Shown here: piece after piece, positions 10,715 to 20,075 of the stretch | How the letters are laid out: the number at the start of each line of letters is the position of its first letter | Numbering within the stretch: position 1 is the stretch's first letter | NCBI GenBank assembly: GCA_028826165.1 | Contig: JAPDFW010000071.1 | Coordinates: forward strand, 248,001-312,000 | Source of the DNA: Anaeramoeba ignava | Lineage: Eukaryota; Metamonada; Anaeramoebidae | Length of the DNA: 64,000 nucleotides | Direction: 5' to 3' | Notes under the pieces: generated by a model | Told to the model about the DNA's origin: nothing | The model's database searches: none | What the model saw: the letters and a program-made list of their open reading frames with translations, nothing else | Translations under genes and position numbers: made by a program

Positions 10715-12377
10715 ATGAATCAAAATACAAGAAAAAGAACAATCGAAAAAAATCAAAAACAAGATATAGACCAAATAGTTTCACGAGTAAAATTTCTTCC
10801 AAATTTAGATTCAAAATTCTTAAAAGAAACATTAATTAACTTGAAAAAAAAATGGGAATATAACCAACAACAAAGAATAAAATTTGTAGAAGATCCAGAA
10901 AAATTTATGGAAAGTGAAAGCGATTTGAATACAACAATTCACGAGCTCAAGCTTTTTGCAGCAAATCCCTCAATGTATGAGGATATTCTTAGCTTCCCAA
11001 ATTTTATAGAAACAGTTCAAAATTTGATTTCTCACGAAAATAACGATATTTCACAAAGTATTTTAGAAGCTCTAAATGAATTTATTGAAGAGGATGCTGA
11101 TATAGAAGAAGATAAAGAGAATTATACGACAAAATTTGCTGTTACATTATTACAAAATGGGATTCTTGAAATTGTTGTAGATAATATGTTTAGATTGAAG
11201 AATCAAAATAATGGTTTGTTTTTTTTTTAAATTTTAATTTTTAATTTTAATTTTAATTTTTATTTTATTTGTAGATTCTTCATTTGATTCAGAAAATAAA
11301 TCCATTTTCGTTAGTTTTAACATGATAGAAAATTTTCTTGAAATGGATGAAAAAGTGACAGAATTTTTCAATAAAAAACCAGAATTTTTCACTTTTATTT
11401 TGGATATTTCGCAAAATGCAGCACAGAATTTTAATGCGAATATGGAATACGCAAGTGAAATATTAGCAATCTTAGTTCAAAGCAATGAAAAAAATCAAGA
11501 AATTTTAGGAAAAGCAGAAAATTTAGACAAATTGATGCACATTATCAACTCGTTTAAAGCAATAAAAACAACAGGCGATCTAGACGAATTTGTTCAGAAC
11601 ATCTTCGACTCTCTCTGTTCTTGTTTAATGAATACTAAAATCCAAGACCAATTTCGAAATTTGGAAGGAATTGAACTACTTTTAATTATGATCAAAAAAA
11701 ATAAACAGCAATTTCCTTCTTTGAAAGCTCTCGACTTTGCGATCATGAATAACCCCGAATCTTGCAAGTATTTTATCGAGAAGGCATTGGGGTTGAAGAT
11801 TATTTTCTCGTTGCTAATGCGACAGAAATTAAAATCCAAAAAAAATGCCAAAAAATCAAAAGAAAAGAAAGAAAATGAAAGAAAATTTGATGAATTTATT
11901 TTCTCGATATTATTGAGTTTGATGAACCAATCTGCGGAATTGAACTATGCGAGAGTGGTCAACAAGTTTATCGAGAAAAACCACGAAAAAACTGAAAAAA
12001 TGCTCGACATTTTTCAGAAATGGAACAAAAAATTAATCAAAGGAATGATTTTAATTCAAAACGAAGAAGATCAGAATAAAATCAAAAAGGATCTTCTTGA
12101 CGAGATTACTGAAGAAGAAAAAGAATACGAGAAATACACCCAGAAACTCAATTTCGGTCTGCTCATTTTGCAGTCCATTTCGGTTATTGTTTTGAAACTA
12201 TTTGTTTTCAGTGAAAATTCCAAAATCAAAATTCTCGAAATTTTAAATCGGAAAAAAATTGAATTTAATTATATTGTGAATTTAGTCAATGAATTTTTCT
12301 CAAATTTGGATGAAGAAAGTGGAGATCGAAAGATTTTAGAAGATTTATTAATTTTAGTGAGAAAATCATTAAATTAA
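10715..12377 (+). CDS. CTNNBL1: Beta-catenin-like protein 1 (spliceosome-associated armadillo protein)
   Basis: Exons 10715-11213 and 11275-12377 join in phase 1 over a 61-nt intron (GTTTGT...TTTGTAG), giving 533 residues against about 563 in human. Residues 45-70 carry the hallmark KWEYNQQQRIKFVEDPEKFMESE..L stretch. Later come SEILAILVQSNEKNQEILGK, FDSLCSCLMNTK and a C-terminal TEEEKEYEKYTQKLNFGLLILQ, all aligned in order with CTNNBL1. The protein is an ARM-repeat fold that associates with the Prp19/CDC5L part of the spliceosome in the nucleus. Finding it fits an organism whose genes hold many introns. The region across the splice junction (DSSFDSENKS...VSFNMIENFLEM) restores the expected repeat helix. 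Confidence 0.95.
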
Positions 12378-12466
12378 AAATTAAAAATTTTTTTTCATTT
12401 TTATTTTTTTAATTTTTTTTTTCCCTCTTTTTTTCTTTATTGTTTTTTTTTCTTTATCAAAATAAA

Positions 12467-15400
12467 ATGGAAATTTGGGAAGCTATTGAACAAAATAATA
12501 TTGAATGCTTGAATGAAATAAAATCCATTTCAGAAACAGATTTAAGAAAAGAAGGGAAACCAATTGTAAATTTTGCGATTGAAAAACAAGTTTCAGTTGA
12601 AATTATAGAAAAATTAATAAAGAAAGGAGCAAATCCAAATTCAGTTGATAAATTAAGAAGAAACTCATTACATATTGCAATTATGAATAACTTAGGAATT
12701 GACATGATTAATTTCCTTATTCAAGAGTGTGTTTCAATAAATGCAAAAGATGAACAAGGCAAAACAGCGACTCATTATTCAATGATTTATTTGAAGAGAG
12801 AAGACAGAATCGAGATCATCAAATACTTGATTGGAAAAGGACTTGAGCTCAATTCAAAGACAAATAGAAATGAAACTGCTTTGCATTTTGCATGTCAAAA
12901 TAATTCGGTTGAAGTGATTAAATATCTTATTGGAAAAGGTCTTGATATCAATTCAAAGACAAATAGAAATGAAACTGTGTTGCATTTTGCATGTCAAAAT
13001 AATTCAATCGAAGTGGTTAAATATCTTGTTGAAAAGAAGTTGTATCTCAACGCAAAAACGAAAGAAAATGAAACACCTTTGCATTTTGCTTGCCAAAGCA
13101 ATTCTCTTGAAATTATTGAATATTTGATTGAAAAGGGAGCAGATATCAACGCAAAAACAAAAAAGAACCTCAATATTTTGCATTTTGCATGCCAAAAAAA
13201 TTCGCTTGAAGTGATTAAATATTTAGTTTCAAAAGAAGTTGATTTTTATACGAAAACCTATTGGAACGAGACTCTGCTTCATTTTGCATGCGAAAGTAAC
13301 TCGCTTGAAGTGATCAAATATCTGATTGAGAAGGGACTTTATGTAAATGCAAGAACATATTTAAATCAGACACCATTTCATTTTGCGTGTCAAAACAATT
13401 CGCTTGAAGTGATTAAATATTTGATTGAAAAGGGAGCTGATATTCGGGCGAAAACAAAAAAGAACCAAAACGTTTTGCATTTTGCATGTCAAAATAATTC
13501 GCTCGAAACAATTAAATATTTGATTGAAAAGGGAGCAGATGTTCGAGCGAAAACAAACAAGAACCAAACAGCATTGCATTTTGCATGCCAAAAAAATTCG
13601 CTCGAAGTGATTAAATATTTGATTGAAAAGGGAGCAGATGTTCGAGCGAAAAACAACGAGAATGAAACAGCTTTGCATATTGCATCGCATTACCAACAAA
13701 AGGATTCATTTGAGATTATCAATCTTTTAATAGAAAAGGGAACCGATGTGGGAGCTAAAACAAATGAAAATCAGCTCGCACTGCATTTTGTTTGCATATA
13801 CCAGCAACAAAATTCGCTCGAAGTGATTAAACTATTGATTGAAAAAGGAGCGGATGTGAATGATAAAAACAACGAAGACGAAACAACGCTGCATTTGGCT
13901 TGTTTCCAGCAACAGAAAAATTCACTTGAAGTGATTAAGTTGCTTATTGGGAAAGGAGTGGATATCAACGCATCAACAAAATATTATAAGCAAACACCAC
14001 TCCATTTTGTTTGTCAATATCAACAGCAGGAAAGTTCGCTTGAGATCATCAAATTATTCATTGAAAAGGGCGCAGAAATCAACTCCAAAAATTTTTATAG
14101 CCAAACCCCACTTCATTATGCTTGTCATTATCAAAAACATCAGAACTCGCTGAAGATTCTTGAGTTATTGATCCAAAACGGTGCTGATGTAAATGCAAAA
14201 AACGAGAGAAATCAGACGCCGTTGCATTTGGTTTGCTTCCAAAAAGAACACAAAAATTCGATCGAAATTATTAAATTGTTGATTGAAAATGGAGCGGATG
14301 TGAATTCTCAGACAAAAAACAATCAAACCCCGCTGCATTTTGCTTGCCAATACCAGCAACAAAACTCTTTTGAAGTGATCAAATATCTGATCGTCAAAGG
14401 AGCGGATCTGAACGCAAGAACAGATGACTATGAAACCCCTTTGCATATTGCGTGCCAGTTCCAAAACCATCAGAATTCGATCCAAGTGATTAAATTATTG
14501 ATCCAAAATGGAGCAGATATCAATTCCCGCAACGAAAAGCATCAAACGCCACTGCATTTGATTTGCTTCCAAAAAGACAACAAAAATTCAATTGAAATTG
14601 TCAAGTTACTTATTGAAAATGGAGCAGATGTCAATGCAAAGAACAACGATTCTCAGATCTCTTTGCATTTTGCCTGTCAATATCAACAGCAGAAAAATTC
14701 GTTTGAAATCATCAAGCCTTTAATAGAACACAGTTCGGATATTAATGCAAAGAATAAATACCATCAAACACCTCTTCACATTGCCTGTCAATATCAACAG
14801 CAGGAAAATTCGTTTGAGATTATTAAATCACTAATTGAAAAAGGCGCAGATATTAACGCCAAAAATATATATAATCAAACCCCATTGTATCTTGCGTGCC
14901 AGTTTCAAACACAAGAAAACTCGCTCAAGGTGATTAAATATTTAGTGGAAAAGGGCGCTGATTTGAATGCCAAAAATAAAAATCAGGAAACAGTTCTCCA
15001 TTTCGCTTGTCAAAACAACTCGATTGAATTGACCAAGTTTCTTGTCAAAAAAGGAGCCAATATCAACATCAAGGCAACATTCCAAGAAACTCCCTTGCAC
15101 ATTGCGTGCAGAAAGAATCTAGGAGAAATCATCATCTTGCTTCTCAATAAAGGAGCACACATCAATACAAGAAACAATTTCAACAAAACTCCCTTGCATT
15201 TTGCATGCGAAAACAATTCGTTGAAAATCATCAACTTACTTGTTGAAAAAGGAGCGGATATTCACGCAAAAACATATTATGAAGAAACTCCTTTGCATTT
15301 TGCTTGCCAAAAAAATTCGACTGAAATTATCAAATATTTAATTGAAAAGGGAGTGGATATCAATGCGCGAACTAAAGACCACAAATCTGCCCTGCATTTA

Positions 15401-16963
15401 GTGTGCCAATCCCAAGTCAATCAAAGCAGTTCCCTTGAAATCATCAAATATCTAATTTCAGAAGGAGTAGATATCAACGCGAAAACAAATTCAAATCAAA
15501 CAGCCTTGCATTTTGTTTGCATATATCAACACCAAAACTCACTCGAGATCATCAAATACTTGATTGAAAAGGGAGCTCATCTCAATTTCAAAACCAAAAC
15601 CCAAGAAACTCCACTGCATTTTGCGTGCTATAAAAATTCGCTTGAAATTATCACATTTCTTGTTGAAAAGGGAGCCGATCTGAATGTCAAGAACAAAGAT
15701 CAACAAACCCCGTTGCATATTGCATGCTCCAAAAATTCATTTGAAATTATTCGATTCCTTGTTGAGAACGGCGCTGACATCAATTCAGAAGACGAGATCA
15801 AACAGTTGCCTTTGCATATTGCATGTCAACAGCAGGAAACATCGCTTGATATTATCAGATTTCTTATTCAAAAGGGCGCAAATATCAATGCAAAAACAAG
15901 CATGAACCAGAACGCATTGCATTTTGTCTGCTCTAATAATTCGTTTGAAATGATCAAACTACTTGTTGAAAATGGAGCTGATATCAATTCAAGGAATAAT
16001 ATCAATGAAACACCTTTGCATATCATTTGCCAGCAGCAAAGCTCGCTCGATATTATCAAATTTCTTGTTCAAAACGGTGCTGATGTAAATGCAAATAATA
16101 AATACCAACAAACCTCTTTGCATTTATCATGTCAATACCAAAGAGAGAACGCTTTTGAAATTATCAAATTTCTCGTTCAAAATGGTGCTGATGTAAATGC
16201 TAAGAATAAAGACCGACAAACACCCATTCAAATTGCAATACAAAAAAATAACCAAAATTCAATCAAGATTTTATTAATGAATGATGCAAATATTTTCGAT
16301 TTGGAAGAAAAGGAAATCACAGACCAAATTATCAAGATTTTCCCTAAAGTTTATTCAATCAACGAAGATATGAATAATTTATTACATTCAAAAGAGAATT
16401 TTTCTGATTTCCAAATAAAATGTAATGATGGCTCAAAAATTGATGTTCATAAATTGATTTTATTATCAAGATTCAACAATAATATTTTATTATTTCAAAG
16501 ATTTGTTAATATTTGTTTGCAAAAACCAAAAGAAATTATTCAATTAGCAATCAATTTTCTTTATACTGGATTTCCTGATTTTAATAATTTTATTCAAAAC
16601 TTCCAAAATTTTATTATATATAAAAATCAAATTAGAAAAATTGAAAGAGATTATCAACTCAAGAAAATCTCACGCAATGAATTTTATCAAAAAAGAGATA
16701 CAATTAATTATTTAAGAAAAAAAGAGGAAGAAAATAGAAAAAAACAAAAACAAAAACAAAAACAAAAACAAAATTGGAATGAAAATGAAAATAAAAAAGA
16801 AAATTCATTTAAAAAAGAAATTGAACAAACTCTCAAAGTTGAAGAATTCTTTAAAGAAATGGGATTTGATTCAAAATGGATTGAAAGTAAAAAAGGAAGA
16901 AAAGGAATAATAAAAGATTTATCAAAATTATATCAACAAAATGAAACAAAGATTTCACAATAA
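12467..16963 (+). CDS. Long ankyrin-repeat protein with C-terminal BTB region, copy 1 (frameshifted near its end)
   Basis: Translation from ATG 12467 (MEIWEAIEQNN) rather than the slightly upstream TTG is supported by the identical start in the tandem paralogue at 17377. About 35 ankyrin repeats fill residues 30-1290, with repeated cores such as TPLHFACQ..SLEVIKYLIEKGADI. Near 16370 a BTB unit begins (SDFQIKCNDGSKIDVHKLILLSR), then a charged linker and a second BTB start. The frame ends at 16963 because the A-run at 16948-16950 has three A where copy 2 has four (19483-19486). With that base the frame would continue to 17283 and give about 1,605 residues. Likely a scaffold or Cullin-3 adaptor by family analogy. 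No introns. Confidence 0.85.
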   Translation: MEIWEAIEQNNIECLNEIKSISETDLRKEGKPIVNFAIEKQVSVEIIEKLIKKGANPNSVDKLRRNSLHIAIMNNLGIDMINFLIQECVSINAKDEQGKTATHYSMIYLKREDRIEIIKYLIGKGLELNSKTNRNETALHFACQNNSVEVIKYLIGKGLDINSKTNRNETVLHFACQNNSIEVVKYLVEKKLYLNAKTKENETPLHFACQSNSLEIIEYLIEKGADINAKTKKNLNILHFACQKNSLEVIKYLVSKEVDFYTKTYWNETLLHFACESNSLEVIKYLIEKGLYVNARTYLNQTPFHFACQNNSLEVIKYLIEKGADIRAKTKKNQNVLHFACQNNSLETIKYLIEKGADVRAKTNKNQTALHFACQKNSLEVIKYLIEKGADVRAKNNENETALHIASHYQQKDSFEIINLLIEKGTDVGAKTNENQLALHFVCIYQQQNSLEVIKLLIEKGADVNDKNNEDETTLHLACFQQQKNSLEVIKLLIGKGVDINASTKYYKQTPLHFVCQYQQQESSLEIIKLFIEKGAEINSKNFYSQTPLHYACHYQKHQNSLKILELLIQNGADVNAKNERNQTPLHLVCFQKEHKNSIEIIKLLIENGADVNSQTKNNQTPLHFACQYQQQNSFEVIKYLIVKGADLNARTDDYETPLHIACQFQNHQNSIQVIKLLIQNGADINSRNEKHQTPLHLICFQKDNKNSIEIVKLLIENGADVNAKNNDSQISLHFACQYQQQKNSFEIIKPLIEHSSDINAKNKYHQTPLHIACQYQQQENSFEIIKSLIEKGADINAKNIYNQTPLYLACQFQTQENSLKVIKYLVEKGADLNAKNKNQETVLHFACQNNSIELTKFLVKKGANINIKATFQETPLHIACRKNLGEIIILLLNKGAHINTRNNFNKTPLHFACENNSLKIINLLVEKGADIHAKTYYEETPLHFACQKNSTEIIKYLIEKGVDINARTKDHKSALHLVCQSQVNQSSSLEIIKYLISEGVDINAKTNSNQTALHFVCIYQHQNSLEIIKYLIEKGAHLNFKTKTQETPLHFACYKNSLEIITFLVEKGADLNVKNKDQQTPLHIACSKNSFEIIRFLVENGADINSEDEIKQLPLHIACQQQETSLDIIRFLIQKGANINAKTSMNQNALHFVCSNNSFEMIKLLVENGADINSRNNINETPLHIICQQQSSLDIIKFLVQNGADVNANNKYQQTSLHLSCQYQRENAFEIIKFLVQNGADVNAKNKDRQTPIQIAIQKNNQNSIKILLMNDANIFDLEEKEITDQIIKIFPKVYSINEDMNNLLHSKENFSDFQIKCNDGSKIDVHKLILLSRFNNNILLFQRFVNICLQKPKEIIQLAINFLYTGFPDFNNFIQNFQNFIIYKNQIRKIERDYQLKKISRNEFYQKRDTINYLRKKEEENRKKQKQKQKQKQNWNENENKKENSFKKEIEQTLKVEEFFKEMGFDSKWIESKKGRKGIIKDLSKLYQQNETKISQ

Positions 16964-17283
16964 TTGTTGAAGAAAAAGAAATTAAAGCTCATAAATTAAT
17001 ATTAATAATACGAAGTGATTTATTTAAAGGAATGTTTTTAAATGTTAATGATTCATCAAATCAAGTTCATGATTATTCAAGAAAATCAAATGAAACAATT
17101 CAACAATTAATTTATTTTATTTATAATGATGAATTTGATGAAACAAAAGAAATAAATGAAAAAATTTTCCAAGAATTTGAAGATGTTAAAGATTATTTTC
17201 AATTAAATCCAAATTCAATTTTAGATTTATTTTTAGATTTAGATTTAGATTTGGATTGGGATTTGAATGATAATTTGAATTGA
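16951..17283 (+). pseudogene. Out-of-frame C-terminal BTB segment of ankyrin-BTB copy 1
   Basis: These bases encode the second BTB unit (KAHKLILIIRSDLFKGMFLNVND-type core in the +1 frame, then FDETKEINEKIFQEF) nearly identical to the intact end of copy 2 at 19480-19783. It is separated from the upstream frame only by the single missing A. It is either a real truncation or a sequence error, not an independent gene. Confidence 0.75.
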
Positions 17284-17376
17284 AAAAAAAAATTTTTTTT
17301 TCTTTCTTTTGATTTTGTTAATTTTTTTTGGTTATAAAATAAATTTTTTTTTCATTTTTTTCTTTATCAAAATAAA

Positions 17377-18981
17377 ATGGAAATTTGGGAAGCTATTGAA
17401 CAAAATAATATTGAATGTTTGAATGAAATAAAATCCATTTCAGAAACAGATTTAAGAAAAGAAGGGAAACCAATTTTACATTTTGCGATTGAAAAACAAG
17501 TTTCAGTTGAAATTATAGAAAAATTAATAAAGAAAGGAGCAAATCCAAATTCAGTTGATAAATTAAGAAGAAACTCATTACATATTGCAATTATGAATAA
17601 CTCAAGCATTAAAGTTATCAAGATATTATTAAAATCACATGTTCTTATCAATGCAAAAGACAAAAATAACAAAACAATAATGTATTATTCAATAATTTAT
17701 TTAAAAAAGGAAATTTTATTTGAAGTTATTCAATTATTCATTGAAAATGGAGTCGATTTAAATGCAAGATCAGGAGCTAAGGAGGAAACAGTCTTACATC
17801 TTGTTTGTAATTTTCATTACAAAAATTCAGTTGAAATTATCAAAATCCTTGTTGAAAAAGGAGCTGAAATCAATTCAAGGAATAAATACCAAGAAACTCC
17901 TTTGCATTTTGCTTGCCAAAAAAATTCGACTGAAATTATCAAATATTTAATTGAAAAAGGAGCAGATATCAATGCAAAAAACAATTATCATGAAACTCCA
18001 TTGCATATAATTTCTTTCCATAATGATTCATTTGAGATTATCAAATTACTGATTGAAAAAGGAGCGGATATTCACGCAAAAACGGATTATGAAGAAACTC
18101 CATTTCAAATTGCTTGTGAACAAAATAAGGCACTTGAAGTGATCAAATTATTTATTGAAAAAGGAATAGATATCAATGCAAAAATGCAATCAAAAGAATC
18201 AGCTTTGCATGTTTTTTGCTTCAAAAATTCGTTTGAGATTATCAAATATCTGATTGAAAAAGGAGCTGATTTGAATATACAAAATGATTTTGGAGACACT
18301 CCACTGCATAATTGCTGTAGAAGAAAGAATTCAATCGAAATTATTAAATACTTGATTGAAAAGGGAGCTGATTTGAATATTCAAAATGAAAATCAAGAAA
18401 CACCCTTGTATCTTGCTTTTCAACAAGAAAATTCATTGGAAATGATTAAATTACTAGTTAAAAAGGGTGGGAATCCAAATATAAAAATAGGTCCTAATCA
18501 AGAAACACTACTACATTTTTTTTGTAATTTTCATTACAAAAATCCAGTTGAAATGATCAAAATCCTTATTGAAAATGGAGCTGATATCAATTCAAGGAAT
18601 AATATCAATGAAACACCTTTGCATATCATTTCGATAAAAAATGATTCGCTAAATGTTATCAAATTTCTTGTTGAAAATGGTGCTGATGTAAATGCTAAAA
18701 ATAAAGAAGAAGAAACACCTTTGCATCTTGTTTGTCAATATCAAGAACATAATTCTGGTGAATATATTGAATATCTGATTGAAAATGGTGCTGATGTAAA
18801 TGCTAAAAATAAATACCAGCAAACCTGTTTATATTTTGCAATTTGGAAAAATAATGAAGAGGCAATTGAGATTTTATTAATGAATGATGCAAATATTTTT
18901 CATTTAAAAGAATCCCAAATCACAGACCAAATTATCAAAATTTTCCCTAAAAGTTTATTCAATCAACGAAGATATGAATAA
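17377..18981 (+). CDS. Ankyrin-repeat protein, copy 2, N-terminal frame (frameshifted into next segment)
   Basis: The first 70 codons and about 25 nt of leader are almost identical to copy 1 at 12467. About 14 ankyrin repeats follow, clearly fewer and diverged from copy 1. The frame leaves the homologous path at the A-run 18949-18952: four A here against three at 16346-16348 in copy 1. After this the protein ends in a short out-of-frame tail (SLFNQRRYE). Removing one A would fuse it to the segment at 18974 and give about 801 residues. Role as for copy 1. Confidence 0.82.
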   Translation: MEIWEAIEQNNIECLNEIKSISETDLRKEGKPILHFAIEKQVSVEIIEKLIKKGANPNSVDKLRRNSLHIAIMNNSSIKVIKILLKSHVLINAKDKNNKTIMYYSIIYLKKEILFEVIQLFIENGVDLNARSGAKEETVLHLVCNFHYKNSVEIIKILVEKGAEINSRNKYQETPLHFACQKNSTEIIKYLIEKGADINAKNNYHETPLHIISFHNDSFEIIKLLIEKGADIHAKTDYEETPFQIACEQNKALEVIKLFIEKGIDINAKMQSKESALHVFCFKNSFEIIKYLIEKGADLNIQNDFGDTPLHNCCRRKNSIEIIKYLIEKGADLNIQNENQETPLYLAFQQENSLEMIKLLVKKGGNPNIKIGPNQETLLHFFCNFHYKNPVEMIKILIENGADINSRNNINETPLHIISIKNDSLNVIKFLVENGADVNAKNKEEETPLHLVCQYQEHNSGEYIEYLIENGADVNAKNKYQQTCLYFAIWKNNEEAIEILLMNDANIFHLKESQITDQIIKIFPKSLFNQRRYE

Positions 18982-19783
18982 TTTATTACATTCAAAAGAG
19001 AATTTTTCTGATTTCCAAATAAAATGTAATGATGGCTCAAAAATTGATGTTCATAAATTGATTTTATTATCAAGATTCAACAATAATATTTTATTATTTC
19101 AAAGATTTGTTAATATTTGTTTGCAAAAACCAAAAGAAATTATTCAATTAGCAATCAATTTCCTTTATACTGGATTTCCTGATTTTAATAATTTTATTCA
19201 AAACTTCCAAAATTTTATTATATATAAAAATCAAATTAGAAAAATTGAAAGAGATTATCAACTCAAAGATCTGCTTTGGGAAGAATTTTGTGAAAAAAGA
19301 GATACAATTAATTATTTAAGACAAAAAGAAAAAGAAAATTCATTCAAAAAAGAAATTGAACAAACTCTCAAAGTTGAAGAATTCTTTAAAGAAATGGGAT
19401 TTGATTCAAAATGGATTGAAAGTAAAAAAGGAAGAAAAGGAATAATAAAAGATTTATCAAAATTATATCAACAAAATGAAACAAAAGATTTTACAATAAT
19501 TGTTGAAGAAAAAGAAATTAAAGCTCATAAATTAATATTAATAATAAGAAGTGATTTATTTAAAGGAATGTTTTTAAATGTTAATGATTCATCAAATCAA
19601 GTTCATGATTATTCAAGAAAATCAAATGAAACAATTCAACAATTAATTTATTTTATTTATAATGATGAATTTGATGAAACAAAAGAAATGAATGAAAAAA
19701 TTTTCCAAGAATTTGAAGATGTTAAAGATTATTTTCAATTAAATCAAAATTCAATTTTAGATTTATTTTTAAATTTTATTTGA
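18974..19783 (+). CDS. Double-BTB C-terminal half of ankyrin-BTB copy 2
   Basis: This 269-residue frame starts at an internal Met (MNNLLHSKENFSDFQ) that in copy 1 lies in mid-protein, so it is very probably the displaced second half of the 17377 gene. It holds two BTB units: SDFQIKCNDGSKIDVHKLILLSR (about residues 11-33) and KDFTIIVEEKEIKAHKLILI (about 173-195), linked by a conserved FFKEMGFDSKWIESKKGRKG segment. It lacks the Asn/Gln-rich insertion found in copy 1 at 16740-16800. Translation on its own from 18974 is possible but unsupported by an upstream promoter. Confidence 0.8.
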   Translation: MNNLLHSKENFSDFQIKCNDGSKIDVHKLILLSRFNNNILLFQRFVNICLQKPKEIIQLAINFLYTGFPDFNNFIQNFQNFIIYKNQIRKIERDYQLKDLLWEEFCEKRDTINYLRQKEKENSFKKEIEQTLKVEEFFKEMGFDSKWIESKKGRKGIIKDLSKLYQQNETKDFTIIVEEKEIKAHKLILIIRSDLFKGMFLNVNDSSNQVHDYSRKSNETIQQLIYFIYNDEFDETKEMNEKIFQEFEDVKDYFQLNQNSILDLFLNFI

Positions 19784-20075
19784 ATAAAAAAAAAATAAAT
19801 GAAAAATATTAAATAAAAGAGAAAAATTTTTTTTGGAATGATCTTGAAAAATTTTTTCTTTTTCTTTTTCTTTTTGAAAAAAATAAAAATTTTTGATGAT
19901 TCATTGTTGAAAAATGTTATGATTATGTATTGTTTTTTTTTGAGAAATTTTAAAATCATTTTTTTTTTTTTTTTGGTAATTTCAAAATAAAAAAATTTGA
20001 TTAGCTTTTGTTATATTTTTATTGCTTCATCATAATTTTTTTTTTCTCTCTTTAAAAATAATTTCAAATTCAATA
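19784..20075. other. Short AT-rich spacer
   Basis: About 290 bp between the ankyrin-BTB pair and the SLC12 gene contains only A- and T-runs and no open frame worth reporting. The last 40 nt before the start are pyrimidine-rich (TTTTTTTTTCTCTCTTT). Confidence 0.6.

Noticed and set aside
16340-16360. Separate BTB gene starting at the MNNLLHS methionine in copy 1
   Set aside because: In copy 1 the ankyrin and BTB parts are in one frame, so the Met is internal.
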